NCBI GenBank assembly: GCA_003242315.1
Contig: QGUY01000213.1
Location: 1-6,854 of the forward strand
Direction of reading: 5' to 3'
DNA: 6,854 nt
DNA from: Bacteroidota bacterium
Lineage (GTDB): Bacteria; Bacteroidota; Bacteroidia; Cytophagales; Cyclobacteriaceae
The notes beneath the pieces are model-generated. The model was not told the origin of the DNA, searched no databases, and saw nothing but the letters and a program-made list of their open reading frames with translations. The stretch's first letter is position 1, and each line of letters starts with the position of its first letter. Of the stretch, positions 6,798 through 6,854 are shown piece by piece. A program made the position numbers and the translations under genes.

Positions 6798-6854
6798 CCT
6801 ACCGTTTTCATGATACCACGTCCATGTCCCGTGCCGTTACCCGTTCTCATTTTT
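6798..6854 (-). pseudogene. Upstream continuation of the MORN-repeat frame, interrupted by TAA
   Basis: In the same frame as the downstream gene, these bases read KNENG, stop, RHGTWTWYHENGR. The segment after the stop is a canonical repeat, and NG-stop-RHG aligns with NGERHG at residues 33-38 of the downstream protein. The stop thus replaces a repeat residue and is not a natural gene end. No ATG or GTG lies between the TAA and the TTG at 6797. The gene probably began to the right of the window. Confidence 0.55.

Overview
The window looks like a chromosomal piece of a Bacteroidota bacterium, most likely of the Cytophagales type. Three signs point there: two sites matching the Bacteroidota promoter consensus (TAnnTTTG near -7), start codons without clear Shine-Dalgarno sequences, and a pair of secreted DUF3857 proteins of a kind common in that phylum. 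Base composition looks moderate, near half G+C by eye. I assigned no species. There is no phage gene, transposase, CRISPR array, tRNA or rRNA.

Layout. (1) Positions 1-927, minus strand: the first 309 codons of an envelope protein with a signal peptide, a SPOR-like module, a low-complexity linker, a small beta-rich domain and the first residues of an OmpA C-terminal domain; it runs off the left edge. (2) 928-1155: a divergent intergenic region with one candidate promoter facing each way and a 9-bp inverted repeat. (3) 1156-2214, plus strand: a five-helix MscS-family mechanosensitive channel. (4) 2215-2299: a short convergent spacer with a strong GC-rich nested hairpin. (5) 2300 to the right edge, minus strand: a tightly packed three-gene operon, transcribed from right to left. 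It encodes a MORN/YwqK-type repeat protein, a DUF3857-transglutaminase protein with a complete Cys-His-Asp triad, and a second DUF3857 protein whose transglutaminase-like domain has lost the triad. The first junction overlaps by one base (TAATG); at the second, stop and start are 5 nt apart.

How the genes may work together. All five products are, or plausibly are, envelope proteins. The two DUF3857 paralogues share signal peptides, domain order and ending, so they may act as an active/inactive pair; this is inference. The operon promoter and the true N-terminus of the repeat protein lie beyond the right edge. Just inside that edge the repeat reading frame is interrupted by a TAA codon at a conserved repeat position, so the first gene is either broken, started late from a TTG, or affected by a sequence error.

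The best candidates for a second look are the active/inactive transglutaminase pair, the nonsense codon inside the MORN repeat, and the nested hairpin next to the mscS-type gene. I saw no clear evidence of a wholly new system.
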